Position numbers and translations under genes: made by a program. A DNA stretch of 55,468 nucleotides from Halioglobus sp. (lineage in GTDB: Bacteria; Pseudomonadota; Gammaproteobacteria; Pseudomonadales; Halieaceae): the NCBI GenBank assembly GCA_002699145.1, contig PABK01000048.1, positions 1-55,468 of the forward strand. The letters are read 5' to 3'. The notes beneath the pieces were generated by a model. The model did no database searches, was not told where the DNA came from, and worked only from the letters and a program-made list of their open reading frames with translations. Below are positions 17,590 to 26,693 of this stretch, in pieces. Position 1 is the stretch's first letter, and every line of letters starts with the position of its first letter.

Positions 17590-17829
17590 CTGAAAACTTT
17601 CAATCTTTACAGCACCAGCGCCTGCCACCTGTGTGAGGTGGCCGAGCGCATGATCGGCGTCGAGCTGGCGGCGGGTTGTGAGTGCCGCGTCGAGGTGGTG
17701 GACATCAGTGAATCGGACGTCTTGTTCGAACGTTACGGCACGCGCATCCCGGTGCTGCGCCATCCCGACGGGCGCGAAATGGACTGGCCCTTCGAACAGC
17801 TCGCGCTGGCGCGATTCCTGCGCGCGTAG
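17590..17829 (+). CDS. Glutaredoxin-like protein (DUF836 family), CTG start
   Basis: A 79-residue thioredoxin-fold protein. The N terminus reads KTFNLYSTSACHLCEVA, with a redox-type C-x2-C at residues 12 and 15. It continues into a beta-alpha-beta core with the cis-Pro region TRIPVLRHPDGRE, typical of the DUF836 glutaredoxin-like family. The only in-frame start that keeps the whole fold is CTG 17590: the upstream in-frame stop is at 17554, and no ATG, GTG or TTG lies between. A GGGGACAAG stretch just upstream can serve as ribosome-binding site. A GTG start at 17638 would lose the first strand and both cysteines. Divergent from the IclR gene. Confidence 0.75.
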   Translation: MKTFNLYSTSACHLCEVAERMIGVELAAGCECRVEVVDISESDVLFERYGTRIPVLRHPDGREMDWPFEQLALARFLRA

Positions 17830-17841
17830 ACGGGCGGCGCG

Positions 17842-18273
17842 TCAGACGCGTACCGCCAGTACGTCGCAGCTGGCGCCGTGCAGCACGCCATTGGCCGTCG
17901 AGCCCATCAACAACGCCAGGCCGTAGCGACCGTGGCTGCCTACCACGATAAGGTCGGCGCCGATTTCCTCCGCCATGGCGTGAATCTCGACCTCCGGCTT
18001 GCCCAGCACGATGTGCTGGTGATCCGGTGGCACCGCGTGGTTTTCGCCAAAGCGTGTCAGCTGGGCGGTGGCCTGCTGGTGGATCTCGTCCTGGATGCCG
18101 GAAAAATCCATGGGGATATCGCCGCCATAGGCGAAGCTCAGCGGCTCGATCACGTGAATCACGTGGAGATCACAGCCCCCGTTGTTGTCCGCGATGGCCT
18201 GGGCGCGTCGCACGACCTGCGCGGAATCCTCGCTCAGGTCGACGGCGGCGATAATTTTTCGGTACTGGGACAT
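17842..18273 (-). CDS. Universal stress protein, UspA family
   Basis: A 143-residue single-domain Usp. It opens with the family's first strand (KIIAAVDLSEDSAQVVRRA). It ends with the nucleotide-loop motif VVGSHGRYGLALLMGSTANGVLHGASCDVL, broken here as GSHG then GS, which suggests ATP binding. It is convergent with the glutaredoxin-like gene (12 bp between stops) and divergent from the next membrane protein. Role in stress survival is general to the family; specific trigger unknown. Confidence 0.92.
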   Translation of the reverse strand: MSQYRKIIAAVDLSEDSAQVVRRAQAIADNNGGCDLHVIHVIEPLSFAYGGDIPMDFSGIQDEIHQQATAQLTRFGENHAVPPDHQHIVLGKPEVEIHAMAEEIGADLIVVGSHGRYGLALLMGSTANGVLHGASCDVLAVRV

Positions 18274-18357
18274 GGGTGCCTCTCCGCGTGGCTGTGACTG
18301 GGGCTGTTATAGCATAGAATAGCGCCGCCCATCGATTGACCTGTGTCAGGGAGAGGG

Positions 18358-18801
18358 ATGCTCACCTACCTGCTGATAGCCTTTATCATCGCCGTGGCGC
18401 TGGCCCCGCTGGTGCATTTCATGCCCAGCAAGCGCCAGCGCGAGCTGTCGCGGCTACGCGAGTACGCCGCGTTGCACGGCTTGTTTGTCGAGTTGCGCCC
18501 GCTGCCAGGCGGTGACCGCGCACCCCGGCCGCCGCCCGGTGAGGTGATCTACTACGGGCTGCGCCTGCCCGCCACGGCGGATTTGCCCAGGGGCGCCTGG
18601 GCCCTGCGCGAGGAGGGCTGGCGCGGCATCGGCGCCCGCCTGCCGGTACCCGCGGCGTTCGCCGGTTTTCCCGCGGAGGTCTTTGTCGCGAGTTGCGACA
18701 GCGGCAGCTGTGGCGCGTTCTGGGTGGAGTCCGGGGGTGAGCAAAAGGTCGAGCAGATCCGCGCCGCACTGTGCGCCTGGGCGGGGCAGGGAGCGAGCTG
18801 A
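18358..18801 (+). CDS. Small membrane-anchored protein of unknown function
   Basis: A 147-residue protein with one N-terminal membrane segment (LTYLLIAFIIAVALAPLVHF) and a soluble remainder whose start resembles an anchored assembly factor (SKRQRELSRLREYAALHGL). I do not recognise a named domain. ATG 18358 was preferred over GTG 18343 because GGGAGAGGG sits directly before it as a strong ribosome-binding site. Coding support comes from the signal anchor and the length. Confidence 0.6.
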   Translation: MLTYLLIAFIIAVALAPLVHFMPSKRQRELSRLREYAALHGLFVELRPLPGGDRAPRPPPGEVIYYGLRLPATADLPRGAWALREEGWRGIGARLPVPAAFAGFPAEVFVASCDSGSCGAFWVESGGEQKVEQIRAALCAWAGQGAS

Positions 18802-18838
18802 CGGACGCGGCGGATGGCGGGCGGCGGGGTATTTTTCC

Positions 18839-18867
18839 TTGACCGCGGCCCGCTAGCGACTTATATA
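18839..18867 (+). promoter_or_regulatory. Sigma70 promoter for topA
   Basis: TTGACC (18839-18844), a 17-bp spacer and TATATA (18862-18867) give a near-consensus promoter. Transcription would start near 18874, leaving a leader of about 58 nt before the topA ATG. Confidence 0.7.
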
Positions 18868-18931
18868 TGCCCCTTTTTTGCGCCCGGCCGCCTGCCGCCT
18901 GGCGCGAATCGGGCGTTTACAACGGAATTGT

Positions 18932-21592
18932 ATGGGTAAATCACTAGTCATCGTGGAGTCGCCGGCCAAGGCGAAGACCATCAACAAGTACCTGGGCAAG
19001 GACTTTGTCGTGAAGTCCAGTGTCGGTCATATCCGTGACCTGCCCACCTCCGGCAGTGCCACGAACAAGGCCGATCCCAAGGAACGCGCGGCACAGGCGG
19101 CGAAAACCCGCAAGATGTCCCCGGCGAAAAAGGCGGCACATAAAAAGAAGAAGGCGCGGGAACAACTGATTCGGCGCATGGGTATCGACCCTGGCAAGAA
19201 GTGGCAGGCCAACTACCAGATACTGCCGGGCAAGGAAAAAGTCGTCAATGAGTTGAAGGCGCTGGCGGCGAACTCCGACGCGGTCTATCTCGCCACCGAC
19301 CTCGACCGCGAGGGGGAGGCCATCGCCTGGCATCTCAAGGAAGCCATCGGCGGGGACGACTCGCGCTACCAGCGGGTCGTGTTCAACGAGATTACCAAGA
19401 AGGCCATCACCGAGGCTTTCGAGCACCCCGCGTCGCTGGACATGGACCGGGTCAACGCGCAGCAGGCGCGCCGTTTTCTCGACCGGGTGGTCGGCTACAT
19501 GGTGTCGCCGCTGCTGTGGTCCAAGGTGGCCCGCGGCCTCTCTGCCGGGCGGGTGCAATCGGTCGCCGTGCGCCTGATCGTCGAACGAGAACGCGAGATT
19601 CGCGCCTTCGTACCGGAGGAATACTGGGAGGTACACGCCGACCTGGGGACACAGGCCGGTGAGTCGGTGCGCTTCCAGGTGCTCAAGCACGCCGGGCAGG
19701 ATTTCCGTCCCGGCAACGAGGCGGATGCGATGGCCGCGACAGCCGAGCTGGAAAAGCTGGGCTATGCCGTGGAGGGGCGTGAAGACAAACCCACGCGGTC
19801 GCGGGCCCCAACGCCCTTCATCACCTCGACGCTGCAGCAGGCCGCGAGTACGCGCCTGGGTTTCTCCGTAAAGAAAACCATGATGCTGGCACAGCGCCTG
19901 TACGAGGCTGGCTATATCACCTACATGCGGACCGATTCGACCAACCTCAGCGCCGAGGCGGTCGACGCCTGTCGCAAGTACATCGGCGAGAATTTCCCGC
20001 CGCGCTACCTGCTGGACAAACCGCGCCTGTTTTCGTCCAAGGAGGGGGCGCAGGAAGCGCACGAGGCCATCCGGCCGTCCGATGTCAACGTGCCGCAGAC
20101 CGCGCTGAAAGGCATGGAGCGCGATGCCGAGCGCCTGTACGAACTGATCTGGCGCCAGTTCGTGGCCTGCCAGATGCCCGATGCGGAGTACACGTCCACC
20201 AAGGTGACGGTGGCGGCCGGTGACTACCGGCTCAACGCGCGCGGACGCATCGTGCGTTTCGACGGTTATACGCGCGTGCAACCGCCGGCCGGCCGCAAGT
20301 CCGACGACGCGGTCCTGCCGGACCTGAAACAGGGCGACGCCCTGCAGCTGCTCAAGCTGGACCCGGCGCAACATTTTACCAAGCCGGCGCCGCGCTACGG
20401 CGAGGCCAGCCTGGTGCGCGAACTGGAAAAGCGCGGTATCGGCCGACCCTCCACCTATGCCTCGATCATCTCCACCATCCAGGACCGGGGTTATGTGCGC
20501 CTGGAAAACAAGCGCTTCTACGCGGAAAAAATGGGCGACATCGTCACCCAGCGCCTGCAGTCGAGCTTCGAGGAGCTGCTCGACTACGGCTTCACCGCAA
20601 AAATGGAAGAGGAACTGGACGAGGTCGCCCAGGGCTCGCTCGAGTGGCATGAACTGCTGGACCGTTTCTACGAGGAGTTCAGCGCCCTGCTCGAGAAGGC
20701 CGGGGAACCCGAGCCCGCGGGCATGCAGCCCAACGAACCCACCATGACCGACATTCCCTGCGCCGAGTGCGGTCGCCCCATGCAGGTGCGCACCGCCAGC
20801 ACCGGGGTGTTCCTGGGATGTTCCGGCTACGCGCTACCGCCCAAGGAGCGCTGCAAGCACACCCTCAACCTGACGCCGGGCGACGAGGCGATTCGCGAGG
20901 ACGCCGATGACGAGGCAGAGTCGCGCCTGTTGCGCAGCAAGCACCGCTGCCCGAAATGCGGCACCGCCATGGACAGTTACCTCATCGACGAGCAGCGCAA
21001 GCTGCATGTGTGCGGCAACAACCCGGACTGTGACGGTTTCGAGGTGGAGCACGGCAAGTTCAAGATTCGCGGTTACGAGGGTCCGGTGCTGGAGTGCGAC
21101 AAGTGCGGCGCGGAGATGCAGCTCAAGAACGGGCGCTTCGGCAAGTACTTTGGCTGCACCGCCGAGGGCTGCAAGAACACGCGCAAGTTGCTGCGCAACG
21201 GCGAGGCCGCGCCGCCGAAAATGGACCCGGTGCCGATGCCGGAACTGCAGTGCCAGAAGGTGGACGACACCTACATACTGCGCGATGGCGCCGCGGGCCT
21301 GTTCCTGGCCGCCAGCCAGTTCCCGCGCAACCGCGAGACACGGGCGCCGCTGGTGGCGGAGTTATTGCCACACCAGGCGGAGATCGACCCCAAGTACGGC
21401 TTCCTGTTCGACGCGCCGGTCAATGACCCGGACGGCAACCCCGCCCAGGTGCGCTTCAGCCGCAAGACCAAGGAGCAGTACGTCATGAGCGAAAAAGACG
21501 GCAAGGCCACCGGCTGGAAGGCCTGGTTCCGCGATGGCAAGTGGCAGGAGGACCAGTCCGCCGGCCGCAGTCGCGCGCGCAAGAAAGCATGA
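18932..21592 (+). CDS. topA: DNA topoisomerase I
   Basis: An 886-residue type IA topoisomerase that relaxes negative supercoils. The N-terminal Toprim domain contains [17 protein letters not shown] and the acidic DLDREGE. A Lys-rich insertion (about residues 48-80) interrupts it, as in E. coli. The catalytic Tyr is Tyr331 in ITYMRTDST. The C terminus holds three four-Cys zinc ribbons ([24 protein letters not shown]). ATG 18932 gives the conserved [14 protein letters not shown] start. Its stop overlaps the next gene by ATGA. Confidence 0.97.
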   Translation: MGKSLVIVESPAKAKTINKYLGKDFVVKSSVGHIRDLPTSGSATNKADPKERAAQAAKTRKMSPAKKAAHKKKKAREQLIRRMGIDPGKKWQANYQILPGKEKVVNELKALAANSDAVYLATDLDREGEAIAWHLKEAIGGDDSRYQRVVFNEITKKAITEAFEHPASLDMDRVNAQQARRFLDRVVGYMVSPLLWSKVARGLSAGRVQSVAVRLIVEREREIRAFVPEEYWEVHADLGTQAGESVRFQVLKHAGQDFRPGNEADAMAATAELEKLGYAVEGREDKPTRSRAPTPFITSTLQQAASTRLGFSVKKTMMLAQRLYEAGYITYMRTDSTNLSAEAVDACRKYIGENFPPRYLLDKPRLFSSKEGAQEAHEAIRPSDVNVPQTALKGMERDAERLYELIWRQFVACQMPDAEYTSTKVTVAAGDYRLNARGRIVRFDGYTRVQPPAGRKSDDAVLPDLKQGDALQLLKLDPAQHFTKPAPRYGEASLVRELEKRGIGRPSTYASIISTIQDRGYVRLENKRFYAEKMGDIVTQRLQSSFEELLDYGFTAKMEEELDEVAQGSLEWHELLDRFYEEFSALLEKAGEPEPAGMQPNEPTMTDIPCAECGRPMQVRTASTGVFLGCSGYALPPKERCKHTLNLTPGDEAIREDADDEAESRLLRSKHRCPKCGTAMDSYLIDEQRKLHVCGNNPDCDGFEVEHGKFKIRGYEGPVLECDKCGAEMQLKNGRFGKYFGCTAEGCKNTRKLLRNGEAAPPKMDPVPMPELQCQKVDDTYILRDGAAGLFLAASQFPRNRETRAPLVAELLPHQAEIDPKYGFLFDAPVNDPDGNPAQVRFSRKTKEQYVMSEKDGKATGWKAWFRDGKWQEDQSAGRSRARKKA

Positions 21593-22059
21593 ACGCCGCC
21601 AGGGCCAACGCCAACCAGGCGCTGTACCTGGCGAAAATCCTGCTGGGCGCCTGGCGCCGCGATAGCGACGCGGCGGAGGTCGCCGACGCCACCCTGCGCC
21701 AGGCTTACCTGCCGGCCGTGCGCACGCACCTGGTGCAGGCCTACGGCTGGTTCCTGCTCGAGGTGCGCGGTGAGGACTTCCCCGCCGGCACGGCGCCTCC
21801 AGCCGGCGTGGCGGAACTGCCGGAGATATCCGCCGGGCGCGCCGTCGCCGGCGAACTGCGCGAATTCCAGCAACTGGAGCAGGACGGCTGGCTGGCCGCA
21901 CTGCTCGCGGCGTCGACGAGCGCCGCGTCCGGCCCGCGCGCGCCGGGCAACCTGGCCAGCCCCGCCCCGGAGCTGCCGGACCACGCCCAGGCCAGCGCCT
22001 GGGCGGACTCCCTGGAGGACCTGTTCGGCCGCATGCGCGATTCCCTGGACGAGTTCTAG
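21589..22059 (+). CDS. Conserved protein of the topA-lexA neighbourhood (DUF6586-like)
   Basis: A 156-residue soluble, Ala/Leu-rich helical protein with no catalytic motif I can see. Its N terminus ([21 protein letters not shown]) and its place right after topA match the small protein found there in Pseudomonas (DUF6586-like). It starts at ATG 21589, in a 4-bp overlap with the topA stop, so translation is probably coupled. Function unknown. Confidence 0.75.
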   Translation: MNAARANANQALYLAKILLGAWRRDSDAAEVADATLRQAYLPAVRTHLVQAYGWFLLEVRGEDFPAGTAPPAGVAELPEISAGRAVAGELREFQQLEQDGWLAALLAASTSAASGPRAPGNLASPAPELPDHAQASAWADSLEDLFGRMRDSLDEF

Positions 22060-22127
22060 GCGCGCGCTGGCCGCGCCGGGGTGCAGTTGTTATGATGGAG
22101 ATGCTGCAGCCAACAGAGGTTTAGTGA

Positions 22128-22379
22128 GTGTCAGCATCCCTTATGGAGATCGTCGATCTCGGAGACGGGCAGATCGTATTACAGCGGGCGGACGACGACT
22201 CCGAACCGCTCGTGACCATCAGCTTTTCCGAGGAAACCCGCATCTACCTGATGGACAACGGGCTGGAAGTCGCCAAGGCCATGATCCAGGCCGGTATCCA
22301 GACTGCCGCGGCGCTAGCCGACGAGGCGGAGGTAGAGGTGGAAGAAACACACGAACAGGGGCCGCGTATCCTGCACTGA
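22128..22379 (+). CDS. Small conserved hypothetical protein
   Basis: An 83-residue acidic protein (EIVDLGDGQIVLQRADDD, then VTISFSEETRIYLMDNGLEV). The position between topA and lexA matches a small conserved gene there in Pseudomonas. GTG 22128 has AGAGG 8 nt upstream; ATG 22143 is an alternative. The acidic, Glu-rich tail and lack of known domains leave the function open. It is convergent with lexA. Confidence 0.7.
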   Translation: MSASLMEIVDLGDGQIVLQRADDDSEPLVTISFSEETRIYLMDNGLEVAKAMIQAGIQTAAALADEAEVEVEETHEQGPRILH

Positions 22380-22403
22380 GCGCAAGGCCGGCGCAGCCTC
22401 GCG

Positions 22404-23006
22404 CTAGTTGCCGCGCCTCAGTACACCGACACCCAGGCCCTCGATCGCGAAATCCTGCTCGCGCAGGTCGACCTCGATCGGCGCATAGTCCGCGTTCTCC
22501 GGCAGTAGTTGCAGGCGGTATTTCTCGCGCCCGCGCTTGAGGCGCTTCACCGTGACCTCGTCGTCGATACGCGCGACCACGATTTCGCCGTTGCTCGCGG
22601 TGGGTGTGCTGTGCACGGCGAGCAGGTCGCCGTCGAGAATGCCCACCTCGATCATGCTGTCACCCTGTACGCGCAGGAAATAGTCCGCCCGCGGGCGGAA
22701 AAAGGTCGCCGGCAGGTCGCAGTAATCCTCGATATGTTCCTGGGCCAGCACCGGGTTGCCCGCCGCCACACGGCCGACGATGGGGATGCCGCTGCTCTCG
22801 GGCAGGCGGATGCCGCGGGAGGCGCCGGCGATCATCTCGATGGCGCCCTTGCGCGCCAGCGCCTTGAGGTGTTCTTCTGCGGCATTGGCGGACTTGAAGC
22901 CGAGTTCGCGCGCGATGTCCGCCCGGGTGGGGGGGTAGCCCGTGTCGTCGATGTGCTGGCGGATGATGTCCAGTACCTGCTGCTGCCGCTGGGTGAGCTT
23001 TTCCAT
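22404..23006 (-). CDS. lexA: LexA repressor, SOS master regulator
   Basis: A 200-residue LexA. The N-terminal winged helix ([20 protein letters not shown], then [13 protein letters not shown]) binds SOS boxes. The Ala-Gly cleavage site lies in [11 protein letters not shown]. The catalytic Ser is in GDSMIEVGI and the Lys in [11 protein letters not shown] 23006 gives the conserved MEKLTQRQ start; upstream in-frame codons cross the SOS boxes. Two boxes lie immediately upstream, so it represses itself until RecA triggers self-cleavage. No sulA follows, unlike in Pseudomonas. Confidence 0.97.
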   Translation of the reverse strand: MEKLTQRQQQVLDIIRQHIDDTGYPPTRADIARELGFKSANAAEEHLKALARKGAIEMIAGASRGIRLPESSGIPIVGRVAAGNPVLAQEHIEDYCDLPATFFRPRADYFLRVQGDSMIEVGILDGDLLAVHSTPTASNGEIVVARIDDEVTVKRLKRGREKYRLQLLPENADYAPIEVDLREQDFAIEGLGVGVLRRGN

Positions 23007-23015
23007 GACGCCCCT

Positions 23016-23069
23016 CTGTTTATTTATACAGTTGCTGTGATTATATACAGTACGGGCTCGCCGCGGCAA
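23016..23069 (-). promoter_or_regulatory. lexA promoter with two SOS (LexA) boxes
   Basis: Two perfect CTG-N10-CAG boxes are present: CTGTTTATTTATACAG at 23016-23031 and CTGTGATTATATACAG at 23035-23050. The minus-strand -10 TATAAT (23045-23040) lies inside the distal box. A -35 candidate, TTGCCG (23069-23064), sits 18 bp away. The proximal box ends about 10 bp from the lexA start codon, so bound LexA would block transcription directly. Confidence 0.92.
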
Positions 23070-23192
23070 GCGCGGAGACGGTGCTGACGGGGCGGGTGCA
23101 GACGGCTACCGGGAGAGAGTTCCCCGCAACGCGTGGCCGGGCGGGGCTGAAGCGGGCAGCCGGGCAGGCCGTGGCGGGGTTGCTGCCGTGGC

Positions 23193-23504
23193 TCAGAGAT
23201 CCTCGACGCCGTACATCGCGTCGGGCTCGATGGAGGACAGCGGGTTGGCCCAGTCCTCGGGGTGCATGGGCAGGTCGGGATCCAGCATGTCGTCGTCGTC
23301 CAGTTCGAAGGGCGCGCGCCAGTCCTCAGGCGCCTCGACCTCCTCGAGCTGCATGTCGCGCCACGCCTCCAGGTCGTACTCCGCGACCTCGCCGTCCAGG
23401 TACTGGATCTCGATGGCCTGGTGGTCCATGTCCCAGTCGATGACCTCGAACAGGGCATGGGTTTGCAGGTCCTTGTACCAGGCGCCCGGTACGGGGCTCA
23501 ACAT
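23193..23504 (-). CDS. Small acidic protein, DUF6763-like
   Basis: A 103-residue soluble, strongly acidic protein (PVPGAWYKDLQTHALFEVID, then EFELDDDDML-like acidic runs near the middle). It resembles the DUF6763 group found near lexA in related genomes. ATG 23504 was chosen because AAGG lies 8 nt upstream; ATG 23510 and longer forms up to 23579 are possible. No enzymatic motif. Function unknown. Confidence 0.7.
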   Translation of the reverse strand: MLSPVPGAWYKDLQTHALFEVIDWDMDHQAIEIQYLDGEVAEYDLEAWRDMQLEEVEAPEDWRAPFELDDDDMLDPDLPMHPEDWANPLSSIEPDAMYGVEDL

Positions 23505-23677
23505 TTTCATCGCCTTCAACCTGTGGTCAGGATTTCCCCTTGAGCCTGTGAACATATCACGCTGGCCGGGGCTGTCCATTATGTGAAACAGGCATAAAAA
23601 TGCGCGCAGAAATTACCGCTGGCCGGGCCTCGCTATCTATTTCTGCAAGATCAACTGTTTGCGCGGGCTTTCAAGAG

Positions 23678-23707
23678 TTGACTTAAGCGCAGGCGGGCTT
23701 TTATATA
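23678..23707 (+). promoter_or_regulatory. Sigma70 promoter upstream of the MscS gene
   Basis: TTGACT (23678-23683), an 18-bp spacer and TATATA (23702-23707) lie in an AT-rich stretch about 90 bp before the MscS start. It would leave a leader of roughly 80 nt. Confidence 0.65.
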
Positions 23708-23795
23708 GCCGAAGCGGCGGGGGCGATCAGGCCGACATAAATAAATTGTCTAAGAGCGAGGCGATCCTTGTTGACGCGCGCGGAAAACGTTTGCG

Positions 23796-24890
23796 GTGAA
23801 TAGCCTGCGGGAAGCGCTGTCCGCGCTGGCCGGTTACCTGTCCGTGGGTGACCAGTTCCTGCTGTTGTGCCTGTTGCTGGTCGCCGGCGTCCTGGTCCAC
23901 CTGCTGCTGGGACTGATGCTGCGCCGCCTGCACCGGGTGGCGCGCGACAGCCAGCAGGCCTGGGACGACGTCATCGTCACCGCGCTGGAAACGCCGTTGC
24001 GCCTGGGCCTGTGGATCGGCGTCGTCTACCTCGCCCTGCGCATCTACCCGCTGCCGGGAGCGGTACAGCAGGCGGTGCTGGCCGCCAACGACACCTGCAT
24101 GGTCCTGTTGCTGGCCTGGTTTATCGCGCGGCTGATCAAGGGAATCGAGGGGGAAATGCTCGCGCCCACGCGCAGCGGCGCCTCCTCGGCGGACCGCGCC
24201 ACCGTGCGCGCCGTGGCCAAGCTGGGCCGCATCACCCTGTGGGTGGTGGCCGCGCTGATGGTGCTGCAGAGCGTCGGCGTGAGCATCTCGGGCCTGCTCG
24301 CTTTCGGCGGCATTGGCGGCATCGCCGTCGGTTTCGCCGCCAAGGACCTGCTGGCGAATTTTTTCGGCGGCCTGAGTATCTACCTGGACCGCCCCTTCAC
24401 CGTGGGCGACTGGATTCGCTCGCCGGACCGGGAGATCGAGGGCACGGTGGAGAGCATCGGCTGGCGCCTGACGGTTATCCGCACCTTCGACCAGCGGCCG
24501 CTGTACGTGCCCAACGCGGTGTTCAGCCAGATTGCGGTGGAGAACCCCTCGCGCATGTTCAACCGGCGCATCTACGAGACCATCGGCCTGCGCTACCAGG
24601 ACGCGGACAAGGTGGGCGCCATCGTCACCCAGGTGCGCGAGATGCTGCAGCAGCACCCGGCCATCGACCCGCGGCGTACACTGATCGTCAATTTCGTCAG
24701 CTTTGGCGCCTCGTCCCTGGACTTTTTCGTCTATACCTTTACGCGCACGACCGTCTGGGTGGAGTACCACGCCATCAAGGAGGACATCCTGTTGCAGATT
24801 CTCGACATCATTCACGCCAACGGCGCCGACGTCGCCTTTCCCACGCGCACGCTGCACGTGCAGCGGGAACAGCCGGAGCCTGAAGCATGA
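23796..24890 (+). CDS. MscS-family mechanosensitive ion channel
   Basis: A 364-residue small-conductance mechanosensitive channel that opens under osmotic downshock. Membrane segments lie at about 22-42, 65-85 and 97-117. The pore-lining segment follows, with the Gly/Ala-rich stretch GLLAFGGIGGIAVGFAAKDLLANFFGG. A beta domain (FTVGDWIRSPDREIEGTVESI) and a cytoplasmic cage (about 240-345) follow. It starts at GTG 23796 and overlaps the next gene by ATGA. Pseudomonas lacks this gene at the equivalent place as far as I recall, so it is a lineage-specific insertion in an otherwise conserved block. Confidence 0.93.
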   Translation: MNSLREALSALAGYLSVGDQFLLLCLLLVAGVLVHLLLGLMLRRLHRVARDSQQAWDDVIVTALETPLRLGLWIGVVYLALRIYPLPGAVQQAVLAANDTCMVLLLAWFIARLIKGIEGEMLAPTRSGASSADRATVRAVAKLGRITLWVVAALMVLQSVGVSISGLLAFGGIGGIAVGFAAKDLLANFFGGLSIYLDRPFTVGDWIRSPDREIEGTVESIGWRLTVIRTFDQRPLYVPNAVFSQIAVENPSRMFNRRIYETIGLRYQDADKVGAIVTQVREMLQQHPAIDPRRTLIVNFVSFGASSLDFFVYTFTRTTVWVEYHAIKEDILLQILDIIHANGADVAFPTRTLHVQREQPEPEA

Positions 24891-25627
24891 GTGCCCTGGC
24901 CATTATCGGCGGTACCGGCGTGGACCAGTGGGAGGGTCTGGACGTGGTGCGCGAACACCCGTTGGACACGCCCTACGGGGCGCCTTCCCGCCCGGTCCAG
25001 GAGGGACGCCTGGGTGCGACGACGGTATTTTTCCTGCAGCGCCACGGCAGTCCCGACGCCATTCCGCCGCACCTGATCAACTACCGCGCGAACCTGTGGG
25101 CCCTGCGCTCGCTGGGCGCCGAGCGCGTGGTGGCGGTCAACACCGTCGGCGGTATCAGCGCGGAGATGCGTCCGGGCCGCCTGTTGATACCGGACCAGCT
25201 CATCGACTATACCTGGGGCCGGGAGCACACTGTCGACGACGGCGGCAACGGCGCGCTGCAACACATCGATTTCACGGAACCCTACGATCGCGAACTGCGG
25301 CTGGCGCTGGTGGACGCGGCGCAGCGGGGACGCATCCCCCACGAGCCCTCCGGGGTGCACGGGGTCACCCAGGGGCCGAGGCTGGAAACCGCGGCGGAAG
25401 TGCAGCGCATGGCGCGTGACGGTTGTGACGTGGTCGGCATGACCGGCATGCCAGAGGCCTCGCTGGCGCGCGAACTGGGCCTGGCCTACGCCTGTGTGTG
25501 CATGGTGGTGAATCCCGCCGCCGGACTCGGCGACCTGCCGCTGACCCTGGATATGATGCGGCAGATACTGCAGCAGGAGGCGGCGGTGGTGCGCCAGTTG
25601 CTGGCCGAACTGATTACCGGCCCGTGA
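24887..25627 (+). CDS. S-methyl-5'-thioinosine (or thioadenosine) phosphorylase
   Basis: A 246-residue purine-nucleoside phosphorylase of the MTAP/MTIP group. Motifs are AIIGGTGVDQ (phosphate site), FLQRHG and PHLINYRANLWAL, GVHGVTQGPRLETAAEV, and DVVGMTGMPEASLARELGLAYA. In Pseudomonas the gene at this position encodes the inosine-specific MTIP, and the VVNPAAG loop here supports that reading, but specificity is not certain. It recycles the methylthio-nucleoside by-product of polyamine synthesis and quorum-signal synthesis. Its 3' end overlaps convergent csiV by 14 bp. Confidence 0.88.
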   Translation: MSALAIIGGTGVDQWEGLDVVREHPLDTPYGAPSRPVQEGRLGATTVFFLQRHGSPDAIPPHLINYRANLWALRSLGAERVVAVNTVGGISAEMRPGRLLIPDQLIDYTWGREHTVDDGGNGALQHIDFTEPYDRELRLALVDAAQRGRIPHEPSGVHGVTQGPRLETAAEVQRMARDGCDVVGMTGMPEASLARELGLAYACVCMVVNPAAGLGDLPLTLDMMRQILQQEAAVVRQLLAELITGP

Positions 25628-26693
25628 GCGGTGCGACGCCGTTGCCGGCCGCGAACAGTGCCGGTGGCAAATCGTCGCGCGCGGCCTCTGCCTGGGCCAG
25701 TTCCCACAGGGCCTCGTCGTCCAGCGGCGTGAGCTTGACGATCACCCCGAGCATGGGGTGGTCAATATAGTGCACCTCGTTGCTGCGCATGCGCCTTTTC
25801 TGCTGCAGCAGTACCGCGTGACGGAAGGGGTACAGCGGTTGCGCGGTCACTGCCACCGGCTGTAGGCCTTCGCTGGCGACAGCGCCGGCCGCGGGCAGGG
25901 TGGCGTCCTGTCCGTGCGCAGCGCCGGCGCTCACCGCGCCGTTCGCGTCGATGGTCAGGTATTCCGGCCCCCGCGCTTGCGTGGCCGCCGGGTCGGACAG
26001 CGGCGGTTCCGGCGTCTCCACGATCACCGCCGGCGGTCCCAGCGGCGGCGCCGGCATGCGCCAGGTGCCGGCCAGGTACTCGCCCATGGTGTTCAGCCAC
26101 AGGTTGGTCTCCAGGTGCAGGTAGCGGGACAGGTGCAGGCGTACGCTGCCCTGTAGCTGCGGCCAGCGCTGTTCATCGCCGGAGTGGTCCAGGACGATGG
26201 GCAGGGCGGCGGACTCCGCGACCACCGGCTGCGCCCAGATTTCGTGGAAGAGGATGCGGTAGCCGCCGTTGCGCTGCATGTAGGCGGCCTTGCCGCGAAA
26301 TTCGCGCTGTGTGGCGGGCAGCGTGAGAAATGCGGTGGGCAGTTCCACACTCTCGTCGGGCGCGGTTTGCGGCGCCGCGTCCGCTGCGGCGCCGGCCGTA
26401 TCGAACGCTGGCGCTGCCTCCGGCGGCGCCAGTCCGGGCGCGGTGATGAGCAGCCGGCCGAACTCGTCCAGTTCGGCCTCGCCCTCGTGTGTGGCCAGCG
26501 CGGCGTCCAGGCGCGCAGGCTGCAGCAGGAAGCGTGCCGCACCCGGGTAGGCCAGGGCCGGTTCCGCTTGCCACTGCTCGGCGCCGCTGCCGCCGGGTTG
26601 CGCGAAAACGATCAGCTCCACCGTGTACCAGCGCTGCGCCTGCGCCGACGCCGGCAGCGCCAGCAGCGCCAGGCAGGCCAGCAGCTTACGCAC
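25614..26693 (-). CDS. csiV: CsiV family protein (cell-wall-associated, peptidoglycan-binding)
   Basis: A 359-residue exported protein. The signal peptide is MRKLLACLALLALPASAQA, followed by RWYTVELIVFAQPG. The C-terminal half has KRRMRSNEVHYIDHPMLGVIVKLTP, a hallmark of the CsiV (DUF2803) family. In Vibrio cholerae CsiV activates LpoA for PBP1a when D-amino acids are present; the role here is by homology. It overlaps the convergent phosphorylase by 14 bp and the mfd stop by 8 bp, and is probably co-transcribed with mfd. Confidence 0.85.
   Translation of the reverse strand: MRKLLACLALLALPASAQAQRWYTVELIVFAQPGGSGAEQWQAEPALAYPGAARFLLQPARLDAALATHEGEAELDEFGRLLITAPGLAPPEAAPAFDTAGAAADAAPQTAPDESVELPTAFLTLPATQREFRGKAAYMQRNGGYRILFHEIWAQPVVAESAALPIVLDHSGDEQRWPQLQGSVRLHLSRYLHLETNLWLNTMGEYLAGTWRMPAPPLGPPAVIVETPEPPLSDPAATQARGPEYLTIDANGAVSAGAAHGQDATLPAAGAVASEGLQPVAVTAQPLYPFRHAVLLQQKRRMRSNEVHYIDHPMLGVIVKLTPLDDEALWELAQAEAARDDLPPALFAAGNGVAPLTGR

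Noticed and set aside
17638-17829. Start of the glutaredoxin-like gene at GTG 17638
   Set aside because: It removes the first strand and both cysteines of the C-x2-C motif; the CTG at 17590 restores the family's N terminus.
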